The translations under genes and the position numbers were made by a program. Below the pieces are notes generated by a model, which did no database searches, was not told where the DNA came from, and saw nothing but the letters and a program-made list of their open reading frames with translations. A DNA stretch of 64,000 bases from Izhakiella australiensis. Lineage in GTDB: Bacteria > Pseudomonadota > Gammaproteobacteria > Enterobacterales > Enterobacteriaceae. The stretch covers positions 1 through 64,000 of the forward strand of contig NZ_MRUL01000019.1 of the NCBI RefSeq assembly GCF_002006995.1. Reading direction: 5' to 3'. Positions 48,021-58,400 of this stretch are shown here, piece by piece. The stretch's first letter is position 1, and each line of letters starts with the position of its first letter.

Positions 48021-49274
48021 TCAGGCATACACCGGGAAGCGCGCGCAGATATCGAGCACTTTTTGTTTGATGCGCTCGATGCTGGCTTCATCATTGATGT
48101 TATCAAGCAGATCGCTGATCCAGCCGGCCAGCTCGCGCACTTCTGCTTCTTTAAAGCCGCGACGGGTAACCGCCGGCGTACCTATGCGCACGCCGGAAGT
48201 CACGAACGGACTTTTCGGATCGTTTGGCACGCTGTTTTTGTTTACGGTAATGTTCGCCCGGCCCAGTACGGCATCAGCCTCTTTACCGGTCAGATTTTTA
48301 TCCACCAGATCCAGCAGGAACAGGTGGTTATGCGTGCCGCCGGAGACCACGTTATAACCGCGCTCAAGGAATACCTCGACCATCGCTTTGGCGTTTTTGG
48401 CAACCTGCTGCTGGTAAACTTTAAACTCCGGCTCCATCGCTTCTTTAAACGCTACGGCTTTACCGGCGATCACGTGCATCAGTGGTCCACCCTGGCCGCC
48501 AGGGAAGACCGCTGAGTTCAGTTTCTTATACAGCTCTTCATCACCGCCTTTCGCCAGAATCAGGCCACCGCGCGGACCGGCCAGCGTTTTGTGGGTAGTC
48601 GAGGTCACGATATGCGCATGCGGTACCGGGTTAGGATAGACATCGGCGGCGATCAGGCCAGCCACGTGCGCCATATCAACAAACAGCCAGGCGCCGACGC
48701 TATCGGCGATTTCACGCATTTTCGACCAATCGCATATGCCGGAATACGCGGAAAAGCCGCCGACGATCATCTTCGGCTGATGGGTCTTCGCCAGTTCAGC
48801 CAGCTCCTGATAATCAATTTTACCGCTGTCATCAATGCCGTAAGGCACGACTTTGTACAGTTTACCGGAAAGGTTAACCGGCGAGCCGTGGGTCAGGTGA
48901 CCGCCGTGCGCCAGGTTCATCCCAAGGATGGTATCGCCGGGCTGCAGCAGCGCTGTATATACGGCAAAGTTCGCCTGTGAACCAGAATGTGGCTGCACGT
49001 TGGCATAGTCTGCGCCGAACAGCGCTTTAGCACGATCGATCGCCAGCTGTTCGACGATGTCAACATACTGGCAGCCGCCGTAATAACGTTTGCCCGGATA
49101 GCCTTCCGCATATTTATTGGTCAGCTGCGAGCCCTGAGCCTGCATAACCCGCGGGCTGGTATAGTTTTCTGAAGCAATCAGTTCGATGTGCTCTTCCTGG
49201 CGTACCTTCTCTTGCTCCATTGCCTGCCATAATTCAGCATCATAATCGGCAATATTCATCTCTCGCTTTAACAT
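48021..49274 (-). CDS. glyA: Serine hydroxymethyltransferase
   Basis: PLP enzyme converting serine and tetrahydrofolate to glycine and methylene-THF, the main one-carbon source for purine and methionine synthesis. The PLP lysine is in [22 protein letters not shown] near residue 229, and other conserved blocks are [11 protein letters not shown] and [12 protein letters not shown]. The chosen ATG gives 417 residues ([12 protein letters not shown]), as in E. coli; GGAG lies 6 bp before it but directly abuts an ATG two codons upstream (49280), so spacing decides the start. Upstream PurR- and MetR-like boxes. Confidence 0.98.
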   Translation of the reverse strand: MLKREMNIADYDAELWQAMEQEKVRQEEHIELIASENYTSPRVMQAQGSQLTNKYAEGYPGKRYYGGCQYVDIVEQLAIDRAKALFGADYANVQPHSGSQANFAVYTALLQPGDTILGMNLAHGGHLTHGSPVNLSGKLYKVVPYGIDDSGKIDYQELAELAKTHQPKMIVGGFSAYSGICDWSKMREIADSVGAWLFVDMAHVAGLIAADVYPNPVPHAHIVTSTTHKTLAGPRGGLILAKGGDEELYKKLNSAVFPGGQGGPLMHVIAGKAVAFKEAMEPEFKVYQQQVAKNAKAMVEVFLERGYNVVSGGTHNHLFLLDLVDKNLTGKEADAVLGRANITVNKNSVPNDPKSPFVTSGVRIGTPAVTRRGFKEAEVRELAGWISDLLDNINDEASIERIKQKVLDICARFPVYA

Positions 49275-49389
49275 CCGCATCTCCTGGCTCAGCTAACTAA
49301 TTAACGGCAGTGAATAACTATCCGCAAAGGAATTTGCTAACAGTTTAAACGGTTTGTCAGGGGATGAATAGGATCGTATCCAGCTTTTT

Positions 49390-49405
49390 ACGCAAACGGT
49401 TGCCT
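49390..49405. promoter_or_regulatory. PurR box of glyA
   Basis: ACGCAAACGGTTGCCT matches the PurR consensus ACGCAAACGTTTTCNT at 14 of 16 positions. It lies 115 bp upstream of the glyA ATG in the 334-bp glyA-hmpA divergent region. PurR is known to control glyA in E. coli. Confidence 0.78.
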
Positions 49406-49474
49406 TCAGGCGCAGCAAGGGCTTGCCTGAGATTACTCGCTGGGCATTAACCGTATTTTTATTCATTTACGCCG

Positions 49475-49487
49475 TGCAGTTTCTTCA
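49475..49487. promoter_or_regulatory. MetR-like box between glyA and hmpA
   Basis: TGCAGTTTCTTCA matches TGAANNTNNTTCA at 8 of 9 fixed bases. In E. coli MetR binds this intergenic region and affects both glyA and hmp. A single short match, so moderate support. Confidence 0.45.
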
Positions 49488-49565
49488 CGTTTAAACGCGG
49501 GTTTACAACCAGCAAAAAGAGCGCTTTTTTTACAGGGTTATTTACAACGTAGCGCCGGGAATTAT

Positions 49566-49588
49566 AACATACATTTAAAATGCATGTT
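49566..49588. promoter_or_regulatory. NsrR operator of hmpA
   Basis: Two 11-bp arms, AACATACATTT and AAATGCATGTT, are separated by one A. This is the NsrR 11-1-11 pattern (AANATGCATTT, N, mirror), with 10 of 11 bases in the left arm relative to the palindrome and a perfect right arm. It ends 20 bp before the hmpA ATG, where NsrR would block transcription until nitric oxide damages its Fe-S cluster. Confidence 0.82.
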
Positions 49589-49608
49589 ATTAACGCGGAG
49601 GAACCGCC

Positions 49609-50793
49609 ATGTTAGACGCTCAGACAATTAAAACCATCAAAGCCACGCTTCCGGTGATCCAGCAAACCGGCCCGGATCTCACTGCCTATTTCTATAACCG
49701 CATGTTCCATCATAACCCGGAGCTGAAAGATATTTTCAATATGAGCAATCAGCGTAATGGTAACCAGCGTGAAGCGCTGTTCAACGCTATTTGTGCCTAC
49801 GCCGCTAATATTGATAATCTCGCTGTACTGCTGCCAGCGGTAGAAAAAATCGCGCAAAAACATACCAGCTTCGCTATTCGCCCCGATCAGTATCAAATTG
49901 TTGGCACCCATCTGCTGGCAACTATCGAGGAAATGCTCAACCCGGGCGATGAAGTGCTTGCGGCCTGGGGCAAAGCATACCAGGTGCTGGCCGGCGTATT
50001 TATCCAGCGCGAAGAAGAAATATACCAGCATGGTGAACATCAGCCTGGCGGCTGGCGCGGCACACGGGCCTTCCGCATCGCACAAATTCAACCACAAAGC
50101 AGCGTAATTAAAAGCGTTGAACTGCAACCCGTTGATGGCCTGCCCGTTAGCGCTTATCAGCCGGGTCAGTATATCGCCGTCTGGTTGAAGGAGGCGGGTT
50201 TCAGCAACCAGGAAATTCGCCAGTACTCCCTGACCCGCGCCGCAGACGGTAGAAGCTACCGCATCGCAGTGAAACATGAATCGCAGGGCACCGTTTCCAA
50301 CTGGCTGCATCAGCATGCCCGGGCCGGCGATACCGTGCATCTGGCGCCGCCGGCCGGTGATTTTTTTATGCAGGCGCTGCCTGATACGCCGATCGCGTTG
50401 ATTTCCGCCGGGATTGGCCAGACGCCAATGCTGGCAATGTTGCATAGCCTGGCTAATGAAAAGCATGGCGCGCCGGTTGTCTGGTTACATGCCGCGAAAA
50501 ACGGTGCGTCGGATGCCTTTTCTGATGAAGTTTCTGAGGCCGGTGGCCGGTTGACGCGTTTTGAGAAAGCCATCTGGTACAGTCAGCCGGCGGCCGACGA
50601 TCGCGGCCGCTATCAGCATCAGGGACATATGCGCCTGCTGGAAGTAGAGGGATTAATTAGCGGCCCGGCAATGCAATTTTACTTCTGTGGGCCATTAGGC
50701 TTTATGCAATCTATCGCGCAGCAGCTGAGCGAACTGGGTATCGATGCCTCGCACATGCATTATGAAGTGTTCGGCCCGCATAAGGTTCTGTAA
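49609..50793 (+). CDS. hmpA: Flavohemoglobin (nitric oxide dioxygenase)
   Basis: Detoxifies nitric oxide to nitrate using O2 and NAD(P)H. The globin domain (about 1-140) has the proximal haem region ([26 protein letters not shown]). The FAD domain has the RQYSLTR motif ([11 protein letters not shown], near 206), and the NAD domain has [14 protein letters not shown] and [10 protein letters not shown]. 394 residues, E. coli 396. GGAGGAA ribosome site. Divergent from glyA; the NsrR site upstream indicates NO-induced expression. Confidence 0.97.
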   Translation: MLDAQTIKTIKATLPVIQQTGPDLTAYFYNRMFHHNPELKDIFNMSNQRNGNQREALFNAICAYAANIDNLAVLLPAVEKIAQKHTSFAIRPDQYQIVGTHLLATIEEMLNPGDEVLAAWGKAYQVLAGVFIQREEEIYQHGEHQPGGWRGTRAFRIAQIQPQSSVIKSVELQPVDGLPVSAYQPGQYIAVWLKEAGFSNQEIRQYSLTRAADGRSYRIAVKHESQGTVSNWLHQHARAGDTVHLAPPAGDFFMQALPDTPIALISAGIGQTPMLAMLHSLANEKHGAPVVWLHAAKNGASDAFSDEVSEAGGRLTRFEKAIWYSQPAADDRGRYQHQGHMRLLEVEGLISGPAMQFYFCGPLGFMQSIAQQLSELGIDASHMHYEVFGPHKVL

Positions 50794-50843
50794 TCGCGCG
50801 CTAACATCGCGCTCATCCCGCAATATCCGGTAATACAGACAGC

Positions 50844-50870
50844 AAAAAGGCGCGAAAATCGCGCCTTTTT
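50844..50870. terminator. Bidirectional terminator between hmpA and glnB
   Basis: AAAAAGGCGCGA and TCGCGCCTTTTT are exact complements around AAA, giving A and T tracts on both strands. It lies about 50 bp past the hmpA stop and 27 bp past the glnB stop. Confidence 0.9.
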
Positions 50871-50896
50871 CACATCAGATGCACCAGGGCGCTCTA

Positions 50897-51247
<351 letters not shown>

Positions 51248-51366
51248 TTATTCCCGCGCCATCGTGAAGGATAGCCAAAGTATATGTACTACGGACAGGT
51301 TCCGCCGCGCGGGCTGTCTCTTTATTTTCCGGCAATTAAACTAGCATAAAAACAGAGGCGAAATAA

Positions 51367-52701
51367 CTATTCTTTGAATTCCGCCGCGTCCAGCTCGTGG
51401 CGCGCCAGCAGCTTATAAAACTCCGTGCGATTACGCCCGGCCAGCCGTGCAGCGTGGGTAACATTGCCTTTGGTCATCTGCAGCAGCTTGCGCAGATAGT
51501 TAAGCTCAAACTGATTACGTGCCTCGACAAAGGTCGGCAGCACGGTATTTTCACCCTCCAGCGCCTGCTCTACCAGTCCTTCGCCAATAACCGGCGCCGA
51601 GCTGAGCGCAACGCATTGCTCAATCACATTGACCAACTGACGCACGTTGCCCGGCCAGCTGGCCGCCATCAGACGTCTCATCGCATCGGTGGAAAAGCTG
51701 CGGACTAACGGCTTATGGCGTTCGGCGGCCTGCTTTAGCAAATGCGCCGCCAGCAGCGGAATATCTTCGGCTCGCTCGCGCAATGTCGGCAGCCGCAGGC
51801 TGACAACGTTCAGGCGATAATAGAGATCCTCGCGAAACTCCTTTTTTTCCATCGCCCGCGCCAGGTTGCGATGCGTCGCGGAAAGAATACGCACATTGAT
51901 ATCGAGGTCGTGATTGCTGCCGAGCGGTCGAACCTTACGCTCCTGGAGTACGCGCAGCAGCTTAACCTGCAGCGCCTGCGGCATGTCGCCAATTTCATCC
52001 AGAAACAGCGTTCCACCTTCGGCGGCCTGAAACAGCCCTTCACGCTGGCTGACCGCGCCGGTGAACGCCCCTTTGGCATGGCCGAAAAGCTCAGATTCGA
52101 GCAGCTGCTCCGGCAGCGCGCCGCAGTTAATCGCAATGAAGCGGCGGCTGGCGCGTGGGCTTGCCGCGTGGATCGCCTGAGCCAGCACTTCTTTACCCGT
52201 TCCGCTTTGGCCGTTAATCAATACGCTGACATCCGACTGCGCCACCATGCGCGCCTGCTCCAGCAGGCGCAACATTAGCGGGCTGCGCGTAACGATAGAT
52301 TCACGCCAGGCATCGTCACTGGCCGGGGCGGAATGCTCAAGCGCTTCATCAATCGCCTTGTACAGCGCGTCGCGATCCAACGGCTTGGTGAGAAAGCTAA
52401 ACACGCCTTTCTGAGTCGCCGCCACGGCGTCAGGGATCGAGCCGTGAGCGGTAAGGATGATCACCGGCAAGCCCGGATGCAGCTTCTGAATTTCAGCAAA
52501 CAGCGCCAGACCATCCATTTCGTCCATGCGCAGATCGCTGACCACCAGATCGATTTTTTCACGCTGCAGCAGCCTCAGCGCTTCAATGCCATTTATGGCG
52601 GTGGCAATGTGAAAACCTTCGCTGCCAAGACGCATCCCCAGTAGCTTCAGCAGGCCGGGATCATCATCAACCAATAGCAGACGCGCGGACTTTTTTATCA
52701 T
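51367..52701 (-). CDS. glrR: Sigma-54-dependent response regulator GlrR
   Basis: Response regulator of the GlrKR (QseEF) system that activates sigma-54 transcription of glmY and, in E. coli, rpoE. It has a receiver domain with phosphoacceptor D56 ([12 protein letters not shown]), an AAA+ domain with Walker [12 protein letters not shown], the sigma-54 contact loop GAFTGA ([16 protein letters not shown]) and Walker [17 protein letters not shown] [13 protein letters not shown], then a C-terminal Fis-type HTH ([21 protein letters not shown]). 444 residues as in E. coli. Its ATG overlaps the qseG stop (ATGA). Candidate GlrR boxes lie upstream of glmY in this window. Confidence 0.97.
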   Translation of the reverse strand: MIKKSARLLLVDDDPGLLKLLGMRLGSEGFHIATAINGIEALRLLQREKIDLVVSDLRMDEMDGLALFAEIQKLHPGLPVIILTAHGSIPDAVAATQKGVFSFLTKPLDRDALYKAIDEALEHSAPASDDAWRESIVTRSPLMLRLLEQARMVAQSDVSVLINGQSGTGKEVLAQAIHAASPRASRRFIAINCGALPEQLLESELFGHAKGAFTGAVSQREGLFQAAEGGTLFLDEIGDMPQALQVKLLRVLQERKVRPLGSNHDLDINVRILSATHRNLARAMEKKEFREDLYYRLNVVSLRLPTLRERAEDIPLLAAHLLKQAAERHKPLVRSFSTDAMRRLMAASWPGNVRQLVNVIEQCVALSSAPVIGEGLVEQALEGENTVLPTFVEARNQFELNYLRKLLQMTKGNVTHAARLAGRNRTEFYKLLARHELDAAEFKE

Positions 52702-53414
52702 GGTTGCGCTTTGCCTCCGGTGGCGTTATCAGAAGTGGCGCCATCGGACCTGTTCCTGCTATGGCTGTTATCAGAGCTGTCGGTGGCGCGGCGCACGGAT
52801 AGCTGACGTTCAATATCCGCCAGCGAATTTAACTTGCGCTGCGTCTGCGCCAGTTCCTGTTTCAAAACAATTTGCTGATGGCGTAACCCATCAAGCTGGC
52901 TATCGCTTTTCTGCTGTAGCTGGGCGTAGCGCATGCGCTCTTCGGCAAGCTGCAATTCAGCCGCCTGGCGGTCGTGCCACAACTGGATAAGCGGTCGCAC
53001 GGCCGACGGATAATCAAACAGATATTCATCAAGATGTTTGACATAGGCCCGGCGCTCCAGCGGCGTCACGTTGCCGTTATCCAATAAAATGCCCTGCTTA
53101 AAAGCACTCTGCCAGTTGGACTGCGGCCAGTTATGCGCCTCGGCGCGGGCATCGGCAGGCGCCATTCGTGCGGCGCAATCCAGCGCACGCAGCCAGTAAA
53201 GCGGCCCGTTTAGCGCATGATTGTCACTCACAGCCCAGACGGCATGGCAGGGGACATTATTAAAGTTGGTGACGTTGATTTCCGACGCCATCGGCGCCTG
53301 AATCAATGCAACGTGCTCGCCCTGCGGCTGGGTTGAACAAGCGCTCAGACTCAGCAGCGAGAATATGATGCCCACCAGTCGGAGAGGCCGGATGGCAATC
53401 TTACGGTATATCAT
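52698..53414 (-). CDS. qseG: QseG lipoprotein of the GlrKR system
   Basis: Outer-membrane lipoprotein that contacts the sensor GlrK in the periplasm and modulates it. The signal peptide ends with the lipobox LSAC (lipidated Cys26). A helical, Gln/Glu-rich coiled-coil segment covers about 145-210 (AELQLAEERMRYAQLQQKSD), and the C-terminus is polar and Ser/Asp/Asn-rich. 238 residues, similar to E. coli QseG. ATGA overlaps link it to both glrK and glrR, so the three proteins are made in fixed proportion. Confidence 0.93.
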   Translation of the reverse strand: MIYRKIAIRPLRLVGIIFSLLSLSACSTQPQGEHVALIQAPMASEINVTNFNNVPCHAVWAVSDNHALNGPLYWLRALDCAARMAPADARAEAHNWPQSNWQSAFKQGILLDNGNVTPLERRAYVKHLDEYLFDYPSAVRPLIQLWHDRQAAELQLAEERMRYAQLQQKSDSQLDGLRHQQIVLKQELAQTQRKLNSLADIERQLSVRRATDSSDNSHSRNRSDGATSDNATGGKAQP

Positions 53415-54844
53415 GGCGCATCATCCCCGGCTGTTGATAGTTCAATCTGGAAACAAACGTCGGCATCTTTTCTGTCAACCAGGCGCAGCTCACCCTGCAG
53501 GCGACGCATACAATCCTGAGCAATACTCAATCCTAACCCGCTGCCCTTCACGGCTCCTTTGCGGTGGGCGCTGCCCTGCCAGAATGGCTCGAAAATCATC
53601 TCCTGCTCCCCGGCAGGAATGCGGCGCCCGGTATTCGCCACTTCGATAAACAGCCGCTGGTTTTTTTCATAGCTGCGGATCCAGATGGTAGCGGATTGCT
53701 TACCGTAATGCACTGCGTTGGAGTACAGGTTATCCAGTACGCGGGCTAACAGCGTTGGCTCCGCCAGGCAGTGAACTGCCGCCAGATCAATGTGCGTCTG
53801 AATCAGTTTTGCCCGCGCCGGCAGGCTGTGGGACGACACCACCATCTCCACCAGCTCAGGCAGATTTACCTGACTGAGACTGACCGGCCCGTCTGCCAGC
53901 TTTCTGTTGTAATCCAGTAGCTGTTCAATCAGCTGCTGCAAATGCCGGCTGCTGTTATTAAGAATTGCCACGACTTCGCGCTGATCGGCAGTCAGAGGGC
54001 CGGCAACTTCATCTGCCAGCAGTTCCGTACCTTCGCGCATACTGGCCAGCGGCGTTTTTAACTCATGGGAAATATGACGCAGAAATTCATGGCGCTGTGA
54101 TTCCAGCCAGCTAAGCCGCTCGCTCAACCAGATAATGCGTTGTGCCAACGACTGAATTTCGCGCGGTCCCCTGAAGGCAATGCTCTGGCCGGGAGCACGT
54201 CCTTCGCCAAGACGGTTGATCATCCGCTCAACGCCTTTTACCGGACCGATAATCATACGGGTAAACAGCAACACCAGCCCGAGCGTAACGGCAAACAGGA
54301 TCAGCGCCTGCCAGCCAAAGAACTGGCCGCGCTCGGCGATAGTACGCTGTAACTCAAGGCCGCGAGAAAAAACCACTTCGCGGGTCGTCTTGACCTGATC
54401 GGCATTCGCTTGCGAAAACATTTCCAGCGTTTGTGACATCTGACTAACCGGCGCATTATTGGCGCACTGCAATTCGTTAAGCTGCAACAGCAGCTGACGT
54501 AGCTTTTCGGTCTGGTTTGCGTCCGGCAGCGAGGCGGCATGCTCATCCAGCATGTTGGTATAGCGGGTATATTGCGTCTGATAAAGTTGCGCCAGCAGCG
54601 TATCACCCAGCACGCAGTACTGACGATAGCTGCGCTCCAGCTCCAGCGCGGTGCGCGCCATCACCTCACTGCGACGAATATCGCTTAAGGTGTTGCGGTT
54701 GGTATCGGCAGCCTGCTGACTGAGAACAGAAAGGCTTTCCCACGCCTGCCAGGCCAGAATAAGTAAAGGGAGCAGCACCAGAAGAAAGGCCATCAGCACC
54801 AGCTGACGCAGTGATCGGGGAAAAATTCGCCATTGCCTGAACAC
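53411..54844 (-). CDS. glrK: Sensor histidine kinase GlrK (QseE)
   Basis: Membrane sensor kinase of the GlrKR envelope-stress system. Two membrane spans (about 11-33 and 172-195) bracket a periplasmic four-helix sensor. A HAMP region and the dimerisation domain with phosphorylated H260 (RHISHELKTPLASMREG) follow, then a HATPase domain with N and G boxes (LDNLYSNAVHYG, KGSGLGLSIAQDCM). 477 residues. It starts with GTG, 7 bp after GGAGGG. First protein gene behind glmY; in E. coli glmY transcripts can read through into glrK. Confidence 0.96.
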   Translation of the reverse strand: MFRQWRIFPRSLRQLVLMAFLLVLLPLLILAWQAWESLSVLSQQAADTNRNTLSDIRRSEVMARTALELERSYRQYCVLGDTLLAQLYQTQYTRYTNMLDEHAASLPDANQTEKLRQLLLQLNELQCANNAPVSQMSQTLEMFSQANADQVKTTREVVFSRGLELQRTIAERGQFFGWQALILFAVTLGLVLLFTRMIIGPVKGVERMINRLGEGRAPGQSIAFRGPREIQSLAQRIIWLSERLSWLESQRHEFLRHISHELKTPLASMREGTELLADEVAGPLTADQREVVAILNNSSRHLQQLIEQLLDYNRKLADGPVSLSQVNLPELVEMVVSSHSLPARAKLIQTHIDLAAVHCLAEPTLLARVLDNLYSNAVHYGKQSATIWIRSYEKNQRLFIEVANTGRRIPAGEQEMIFEPFWQGSAHRKGAVKGSGLGLSIAQDCMRRLQGELRLVDRKDADVCFQIELSTAGDDAP

Positions 54845-54907
54845 AGTCGGCCCTCCAAAGTTAACGTTATGATGCTACTGGAGTGGCGTGCCGTAGTGAA
54901 GCTGCAA

Positions 54908-54943
54908 TAAAAAAGAAAACGGCAGAACCTTTAGGTTCTGCCG
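54908..54943 (-). terminator. Terminator of glmY
   Basis: CGGCAGAACCT-TT-AGGTTCTGCCG forms a perfect 11-bp stem. On the minus strand TTTTCTTTTTT follows. It lies 64 bp before the glrK start. Confidence 0.92.
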
Positions 54944-55138
54944 CTGCATTTACGCCGCCGCAGACGACGTAGAGAAATTAGGTGGTGCCTAACTCAACGT
55001 TGCGTCCAATGCTTGATAACGGCCCGGAGGCTCGCTTATCGGTCTGGAGGACGACAGGCACCGTTTTGTGCGTCATTCAATTTTTATGAGCGCTTGACCG
55101 CCGGAGCAGGGCATCATAAACAGGCGAATGAGCAACAT
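54908..55138 (-). ncRNA. glmY: Small regulatory RNA GlmY
   Basis: In E. coli GlmY sequesters the adaptor RapZ, which protects GlmZ and so raises GlmS synthesis and glucosamine-6-phosphate supply. The 5' end resembles E. coli GlmY (TTGCTCATTCGCCTGTTTATG against GGCTCATTCACCGACTTATG), followed by a hairpin with a CCC...GGCGG loop region. The RNA ends in a strong terminator. Position, upstream of glrK on the same strand and next to purL, is the GlmY locus. The predicted transcript, about 230 nt, is longer than the E. coli one (about 184 nt); the 5' end is placed from a sigma-54 promoter. Mature form and RapZ binding are not shown. Confidence 0.82.
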
Positions 55139-55148
55139 CGCTATATTA

Positions 55149-55163
55149 GCAATATCCATGCCA
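55149..55163 (-). promoter_or_regulatory. Sigma-54 promoter of glmY
   Basis: TGGCATGGATATTGC on the minus strand has the GG and GC doublets at the required -24/-12 spacing (TGGCAC-N5-TTGC, one base off). It places the transcript start at about 55138. E. coli glmY has overlapping sigma-70 and sigma-54 promoters; here the sigma-54 one is clear. Confidence 0.85.
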
Positions 55164-55259
55164 AAATCAAAAAAACTTTATAACCTGTTCATTGAAAAGC
55201 AAAAAATATAGCCATCGCTCATTATCTGCACTGAGCGCGCCGCACCATTGACCCGCGAA

Positions 55260-55277
55260 CGTCACCAATTAACGACA
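55260..55277. promoter_or_regulatory. GlrR-like box 1 upstream of glmY
   Basis: Minus-strand TGTC-N10-GACG matches the GlrR target TGTC-N10-GACA at 7 of 8 fixed bases. It is centred about 130 bp upstream of the glmY start, a usual distance for a sigma-54 enhancer. Confidence 0.6.
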
Positions 55278-55307
55278 AAACTCAGACGACTTAGCTATAT
55301 GATTTAA

Positions 55308-55320
55308 AATCAATAAATTA
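55308..55320 (+). promoter_or_regulatory. IHF site upstream of glmY
   Basis: AATCAATAAATTA fits the IHF consensus WATCAANNNNTTR exactly. It lies between two GlrR-like boxes. IHF bending is part of glmY control in E. coli. Confidence 0.6.
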
Positions 55321-55322
55321 AA

Positions 55323-55340
55323 TGTCGCCCAATGGCGACA
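55323..55340. promoter_or_regulatory. GlrR-like box 2 upstream of glmY
   Basis: TGTCGCCCAATGGCGACA is a full TGTC-N10-GACA site and a near-perfect palindrome, about 190 bp upstream of the glmY start. Confidence 0.72.
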
Positions 55341-55355
55341 TCCGCTAATGCAGGT

Positions 55356-55370
55356 TGTCGCTATGCGACA
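55356..55370. promoter_or_regulatory. GlrR-like box 3 with short spacer
   Basis: TGTCGCTATGCGACA has the right half-sites but a 7-bp rather than 10-bp spacer. With flanking T and A it forms a 7-bp inverted repeat. It may be a weak or decayed GlrR site. Confidence 0.4.
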
Positions 55371-55403
55371 ACATCCCACCAGCTTATTTATTGAGACAAT
55401 TAA

Positions 55404-55431
55404 CCCGCCGCCGGTATCTGCCGGCGGCGGG
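55404..55431 (-). terminator. Terminator-like hairpin after purL
   Basis: CCCGCCGCCGG and CCGGCGGCGGG are exact complements with a 6-nt loop, 44 bp past the purL stop. Only TTAATT follows on the minus strand, so termination may be partial. Confidence 0.65.
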
Positions 55432-55474
55432 CTTGAATCGCGCTTCCCGCGCCCGCTAAGCAGGCGCCTTTCGG

Positions 55475-58400
55475 TTAACCCAGTTGCCTGCGCCCATTGC
55501 GGAACAGGCGCATCCATGGGCCGTCTTCGCCCCACTCTGCCGGATGCCAGGAGTTGCTGACGCTGCGGAAAACCCGTTCCGGGTGCGGCATCATAATAGT
55601 GACGCGCCCACTTTCGTTAGTCAGCGCCGTAATGCCGTTCGGCGAACCATTAGGGTTCGCTGGATAGCGTTCAGTGACCTTGCCAAAATTATCCACATAG
55701 CGCAGCGCCACCAATCCTTTGGCCTCCAGCGCAGCCAGATGCGCGCCATCACGCATTTCCGCATAGCCTTCACCGTGCGAGACGACAATCGGTATACGCG
55801 AACCTGCCATGCCTTCCAGCAGCAGCGACGGGCCGGAAGCAACCTCCACCAGGCTAAAGCGGGCCTCAAAACGCTCGGACTGATTACGGACAAAGCGCGG
55901 CCACAGCTCGCTGCCGGGGATCAGGTCACGCAGATTAGACATCATCTGACAACCGTTACACACGCCAAGGGCCAGCGTCTGCGGGCGATGGAAGAAGTTT
56001 TCAAACTCATCGCGCACGCGGGCATTGAACAGAATCGATTTTGCCCATCCTTCGCCCGCACCCAGCACGTCGCCGTAGGAAAAGCCGCCGCAGGCAACCA
56101 GCGCCTGCATATCCTTCAGGTCGCGCTGCCCTGACAGCAGATCGCTCATGTGAACGTCGATCGCCTCAAAACCGGCACGATGGAATGCTGCCGCCATCTC
56201 GACCTGGGAGTTAACCCCCTGCTCGCGCAGCACAGCCACTTTCGGCCGCACACCTTTAGCAATATAAGGCGCCGCAACATCCTCATTTATAGCGAAACTG
56301 AGCGCGATATTCAGGCCCGGATCGCGGTCATCCTTTTTCGCCTCGTGTTCCTGGTCGGCACACTGCGGATTATCACGCAGGCGCTGCATCTGCCAGGTGG
56401 TTTCCGCCCACCAGGTGCGCAACGTGGTGCGACTTTCGCTGTACACCGCAGAGCTGCCCGCCGTGATAACGAAGCGGTCACCGGCCTGAGCCTGCCCCAG
56501 ATAATGCACGCAATCAGCAAGGCCGTTGGCGGCCAGGATTTGTTCCACCGCAGAGCGCTCTGACGCACGAACCTGAATCACGGCGCCCAGCTCTTCATTA
56601 AACAGCGCGGCCAGACGATCGGCCCCTTGTGACGCAATATCGACCTCAAGACCGCAGTGGCCGGTAAAGGCCATTTCCGCCAGGGTAACCAGCAGACCGC
56701 CATCGGAGCGGTCGTGGTAGGCAAGCAGCTTTTGTTCGCTGACCAGCGTCTGCATAGCGTTAAAGAAACCGGCCAGCTGCGCGACGTCACGTACGTCGGC
56801 CGGCTTGTCGCCCAGCTGACGATAAACCTGCGCCAGCGCTGTGGCGCCAAGGGCGTTATGTCCCTTACCAAGATCGATCAGCAGCAGCGCATTCTCTTCG
56901 TCGGCAACCAGCTGTGGCGTAACGGTGCGTCGCACATCTTCCACGCGGGCAAAGGCGGTTATCACCAATGATAAAGGCGCCGTCATTTCACGCGTCTGGC
57001 TGCCTTCCTGCCAGCGGGTTTTCATCGACATAGAGTCTTTGCCGACCGGGATAGTGATCCCCAGCGCCGGGCAGAGTTCTTCACCAATGGCCTTTACCGC
57101 CGCGTACAAGCCCGCATCTTCGCCGGGATGGCCGGCTGCGGCCATCCAGTTAGCTGAGAGTTTAATACGGCGCATGGCGCCGATAGCGGTGGCAGCGATA
57201 TTGGTAATCGCTTCCCCCACCGCCAGGCGAGCGGAAGCGGCAAAATCAAGCAGTGCCACCGGCGCACGTTCGCCCATCGACATCGCTTCGCCGTAGTAGC
57301 TATCGAGGCTGGCGCTGGTAACGGCGCAGTTAGCTACCGGAATTTGCCACGGGCCAACCATCTGATCGCGCGCCACCATGCCGGTAACGCTGCGGTCGCC
57401 AATGGTCACCAGAAAGGTTTTTTCCGCCACCGCAGGCAGGTGCAGAACGCGTTTTACCGCCGCTTCCAGGGTAATGTCATCCTGCCGCAGCGCTGCGCCT
57501 TTGGCGGTCAGGCTTACCACGTCGCGGGTCATTTTCGGCGTTTTGCCAAGCAAAACATCGAGCGGCATGTCGATAGGCTTATTAGCGAAGTGGCTGTCAG
57601 ACAACGACAGGTGCAGCTCCTCGGTTGCTTCACCAATCACCGCATAGGGCGCACGCTCGCGCTGGCACAGCTCGGTAAACAGCGCCAGCTTGTCTGGCGC
57701 CACCGCCAGCACGTAACGTTCTTGCGACTCGTTACACCAAATCTCCAGCGGGCTCATTCCCGGCTCATCGCTCAGAATATCGCGCAGATTAAAACGCCCG
57801 CCGCGACCGCCGTCGTTGACCAGCTCCGGCATCGCATTGGACAGTCCGCCGGCGCCAACGTCATGAATAAACAGAATCGGGTTTTCTTCCCCCAGTTGCC
57901 AGCAGCGATCGATAACTTCCTGGCAGCGCCGCTCCATTTCCGGGTTATCGCGCTGTACTGAGGCAAAATCAAGGTCGGCATCCGACTGGCCGGAAGCCAT
58001 TGATGACGCCGCGCCGCCGCCCAGGCCGATATTCATCGCCGGACCGCCGAGCACGATCAGCTTAGCACCAACGCTGATTTCACCTTTTTGGACGTGCTCA
58101 GCGCGGATATTCCCCATGCCGCCGGCGATCATTATCGGCTTGTGATAACCGCGCAGCTCGACGCCGTTATGGCTGTATACTTCTTCTTCATAAGTCCGGA
58201 AATAGCCGTTCAGCGCCGGACGACCGAACTCATTGTTAAAGGCAGCGCCGCCCAGCGGCCCTTCCAGCATGATGTCCAACGCGCTGACAATACGATCCGG
58301 CTTGCCAAAGTCCTGCTCCCAGGGCTGCTCAAATCCCGGAATCCGCAGATTAGAAACCGAAAAACCCACCAAGCCAGCTTTGGGCTTGGCACCACGCCCG

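Noticed and set aside
49612..50466. 284-codon open frame opposite hmpA
   Set aside because: Antisense of the conserved flavohemoglobin gene; composition follows the complementary frame and no family resemblance is seen.
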